Positions 57,115 to 58,769 of a stretch of 58,769 nt of DNA are shown in pieces. The notes beneath the pieces were generated by a model that was not told where the DNA came from, did not search any database, and worked only from the letters and a program-made list of their open reading frames with translations. Made by a program: the position numbers and the translations under genes. The number at the start of each line of letters is the position of its first letter. Positions within the stretch are counted from its first letter, which is position 1. This DNA is from an uncultured Bacteroidales bacterium (GTDB taxonomy: Bacteria > Bacteroidota > Bacteroidia > Bacteroidales > UBA932): positions 1 through 58,769 of the forward strand of contig CALVDG010000015.1 in the NCBI GenBank assembly GCA_944326255.1, in the 5' to 3' direction.

Positions 57115-57344
57115 AAAATTGTTTTTATGCCCAAGGGCGGTTAATACTATGTCTCTTAAAGACGTTAAATACACATTTCCTGCACACTTTATAGCAGGAA
57201 AATTATAAGAGAAACAAAATACATACCATCTAGCAAATTTATGTCAAAATGTCAGTATACTAATATATTATAACTCGATCCCTTTCAAGTTAAAATCGAA
57301 CTCGCTAACTATAGTATGTTGACAACTTTAGTTAGCATTAATTG
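57115..57344 (-). promoter_or_regulatory. Leader and promoter region of the RiPP operon
   Basis: A -7 box (TAAATTTG on the minus strand) lies at 57234-57241, giving a leader of about 110 bases. Within the leader is a hairpin TTTCCTGC/GCAGGAAA at 57176-57201. Upstream, GCTAACTA (57304-57311) and TAGTTAGC (57329-57336) form an inverted repeat that could be an operator. No other gene is visible. Confidence 0.5.
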
Positions 57345-57435
57345 ACTATATCACATTGAATGTACCTCCTATAGCGTTTTCAAATGTACCACTTCAGACA
57401 TGGTCTCGTTCGGTTAGGCAAAGTTATCATTATTT

Positions 57436-58140
57436 CTATTTCCGATTTTTTCTTCTCATCGAGTCACCTTTCAGTTCAACCCAAACCGCATTAGCTGTGA
57501 AGCGGTCCAAGATTGCGTCAGCCAAGGTCGGCTCATTGATGTAGTCATACCATTTAGATACCGGGAGCTGTGATATGACGATTACTGATTTCCGCAGATA
57601 GCAGTCTTCAAGGATCTGGAGCAGCGCCAGACGGGAATTGTTGTCAAGCAGCTGCAGTCCGAAGTCGTCAAAGATGACGAGGTCGTTCTTCTCGATGTGG
57701 TTGATGACCTTAAGAAGACTTCTGTCAAGTTTAACGAGTGCTATGCGTTCGATGAACTTGTTCATGGAGAAGTATTCCACCCTGCGTCCCATGAAGCAGG
57801 CCTATCTTCCGATGGCACATGCCAGGAACGATTTTCCGCATCTTGTCCTGCCGTTTATGAGAAGATTCTCTGCTCTGTCTATGAAGGTGCAGTCCATGAG
57901 ATTGAGCAGCATCTCCTTATCCAGATTCCTTTCTTCCGAACAGATTACATCTTCCATTACGGCATTGTAGCGCAGCTTGCTGGTCTTGAGGTACATTTCT
58001 GTCCTCTTGCGGTTGCGGTACTGCCGTTCCGCTTCAGCAAGTCTTGCAATAAAGGTATCCAAAGTAGGCCACTGGTTTACAGGCATACTCTGAAGGGCTT
58101 TGTAGCACTCCGCCATACCCTTGAGTTTGAGTCCTTCCAA
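57436..58140 (-). pseudogene. istB: istB remnant of IS21 (nonsense mutation)
   Basis: The two frames 57802-58140 and 57436-57792 join into one IstB helper ATPase if the TAG at 57802-57804 is read through (ACAIGR-stop-ACFMGRRVEYFS; Gln in family members). The P-loop reads NGRTRCGKSF with Arg where the second Gly is expected. The natural start near 58160 appears to be out of frame. IstB assists the IstA transposase; this copy is inactive. Confidence 0.8.
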
Positions 58141-58200
58141 CTGGAGGATCGTTTCTTGTGTTCATTGGTTTATATTCATTTGTGTGTCGGCATGGTTGTC

Positions 58201-58545
58201 CTATTGATATGCAGAAGGGCCTCTCACATTATCGTTATGGGGCATATATGAAGCCTTATCCGACGGTGTCAGAGGCATGTCATCCAGATTGTTCTTGAGT
58301 ATTGCTTCTATGCGTTTGTATGTGGATGCAGTCTTCGGTTCTATCCGTCTGCAGGCTGCCTCAAGCCGGTCTGCTCCGTATCTTACGGCCAGGCGCAGGA
58401 CGCCTTGGCAGGAGCGGTATGCCTGCTGCACGAACAGGGCAGACTTCAGAATGCAGTCTGTGGCTTCACGTATTCTGTAACCGCTCTTGGTACAGCAGTA
58501 TGTAATGCGAAACTGACTGCCGGAATTAATGGAGATTTCATAACT
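58201..58545 (-). pseudogene. istA: istA C-terminal remnant of IS21
   Basis: The open frame shows the IstA tail: RIREATDCILKSALFVQQAYRSCQGVLRLAVRYGADRLEAACRR, YKRIEAILKNNLD and DNVRGPSAYQ. The DDE catalytic domain and N-terminal HTH are absent, since homology breaks off before 58545. The transposase cannot be functional. Confidence 0.75.
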
Positions 58546-58769
58546 CTATTATTTAGTTCCCGCCAATTTACTAAAGAGTTAATCCATGATTGGTCAATGA
58601 CAGTCACATAAGATTATATGATAGTGAAAGTTTTCAAATTACAATATTGTAATTGTGAGATAAAAACGATATTTTTGTGGAAATTATACAAGCAATACTT
58701 CGGTAAATTTTTACCGAAAAATTTAAAATTTAACAATCGAGTCGGATAAGGCCGGCTCAAACCCTTTAA
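58546..58769 (+). promoter_or_regulatory. AT-rich promoter region with two palindromes for a gene beyond the window
   Basis: AATTACAATATTGTAATT (58637-58654) is a perfect 18-base palindrome. TATTTTTG (58670-58677) is a -7 box placed so that the palindrome covers the -33 region. TTCGGTAAA/TTTACCGAA (58699-58718) is a second palindrome, in the expected leader. No coding sequence is seen before the window ends. The palindromes suggest control by dimeric repressors. Confidence 0.55.

Larger units (their letters stand above)
57345..58545 (-). mobile_element. Degenerate IS21-family element
   Basis: The block holds istB (broken) and the C-terminal end of istA in the usual istA-istB order on the minus strand. 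At the outer end beyond istB the motif AATGTACC occurs twice, 24 bases apart (57359 and 57383), like the repeated transposase-binding sites of IS21 ends. Most of istA and the other end are missing, so the element is immobile. The left boundary is approximate. Confidence 0.8.

Noticed and set aside
57115..57174. Longer 60-residue version of the RiPP precursor starting at 57174
   Set aside because: The extra 20 residues lie in the leader, with no start-site support, and give a non-typical N-terminus. The ATG at 57114 yields a standard basic leader.
1..58769. tRNA or rRNA genes
   Set aside because: No cloverleaf with the conserved T-loop sequence and no rRNA segments were recognised on either strand by eye. 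A dedicated scan would be needed to exclude a missed tRNA.

Overview
The window looks like a chromosomal segment of a Bacteroidales bacterium, plausibly Rikenellaceae or Alistipes-like, although the genus is an inference. Three things support this. First, Bacteroidetes-type -7 boxes (TAnnTTTG) stand in front of many genes, while purine-rich Shine-Dalgarno sites are rare. Second, several proteins are typical of the group: a MurF-alanine racemase fusion, a BT_3928-type DoxX protein, a 57-residue histone H1-like protein, BACON/Omp28 lipoproteins, DPP4 and a PCMD-domain protein. Third, most of the window is GC-rich in Bacteroidales style, apart from an AT-rich island near the right end.

Layout. 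0-5.7 kb: the tail of an unknown protein, a repeat element, and a leftward run of four surface-lipoprotein genes. 5.8-14 kb: an HhH protein and rsmI (leftward), then rightward tdk, a CNNM/CorC-like protein, a TapB-like protein, a NatAB-like ABC exporter, and a 5'-nucleotidase split into two genes in reversed domain order. 14-19 kb: an inverted copy of the repeat, then a leftward operon of M24 peptidase, [2Fe-2S] ferredoxin, sensory-type [FeFe]-hydrogenase with PAS, and SpoIIE/PP2C phosphatase. 19-28 kb: dpp4, a PAS protein, a pdxS-pdxT deletion relic, an AAA-ATPase/nuclease protein, a HAD phosphatase, a ThiD/PdxK-like kinase and murF-alr. 28-36 kb: a CDF metal exporter, a BtuCDF-like uptake system (binding protein convergent to permease and ATPase), a BT_3928 protein, tmk, a second AAA-ATPase/nuclease protein and a third repeat copy. 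36-53 kb: mainly housekeeping and envelope genes (purB, M64 peptidase, YjjG-like, S4 protein, manA, CPBP protease, DivIC/FtsB, pth, L25, reverse rubrerythrin, C11 peptidase, YtxH/holin trio, trkA, aspA, PCMD protein, M6 protease, H1-like protein, marC).

53.3-58.8 kb is an accessory, AT-rich, scarred region. It holds a deletion fragment of an AlbA_2 protein, a truncated vsr, an intact AlbA_2 protein, a radical SAM/SPASM maturase with a 40-residue Cys/Pro/Arg/Gly-rich putative RiPP precursor upstream, and a decayed IS21-family element. The last 220 bases carry two palindromes around a promoter for a gene outside the window.

The most interesting signals are: (1) a three-copy intergenic palindromic element whose basal and apical stems differ between copies yet stay complementary; (2) the candidate RiPP system with a perfect 13-bp hairpin between precursor and maturase; (3) the sensory hydrogenase-phosphatase operon, with Ala in place of the proton-relay Cys; (4) an in-frame pdxS-pdxT fusion scar close to a ThiD/PdxK-like kinase with unusual motifs. 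All calls come from reading the sequence; no database search was run.
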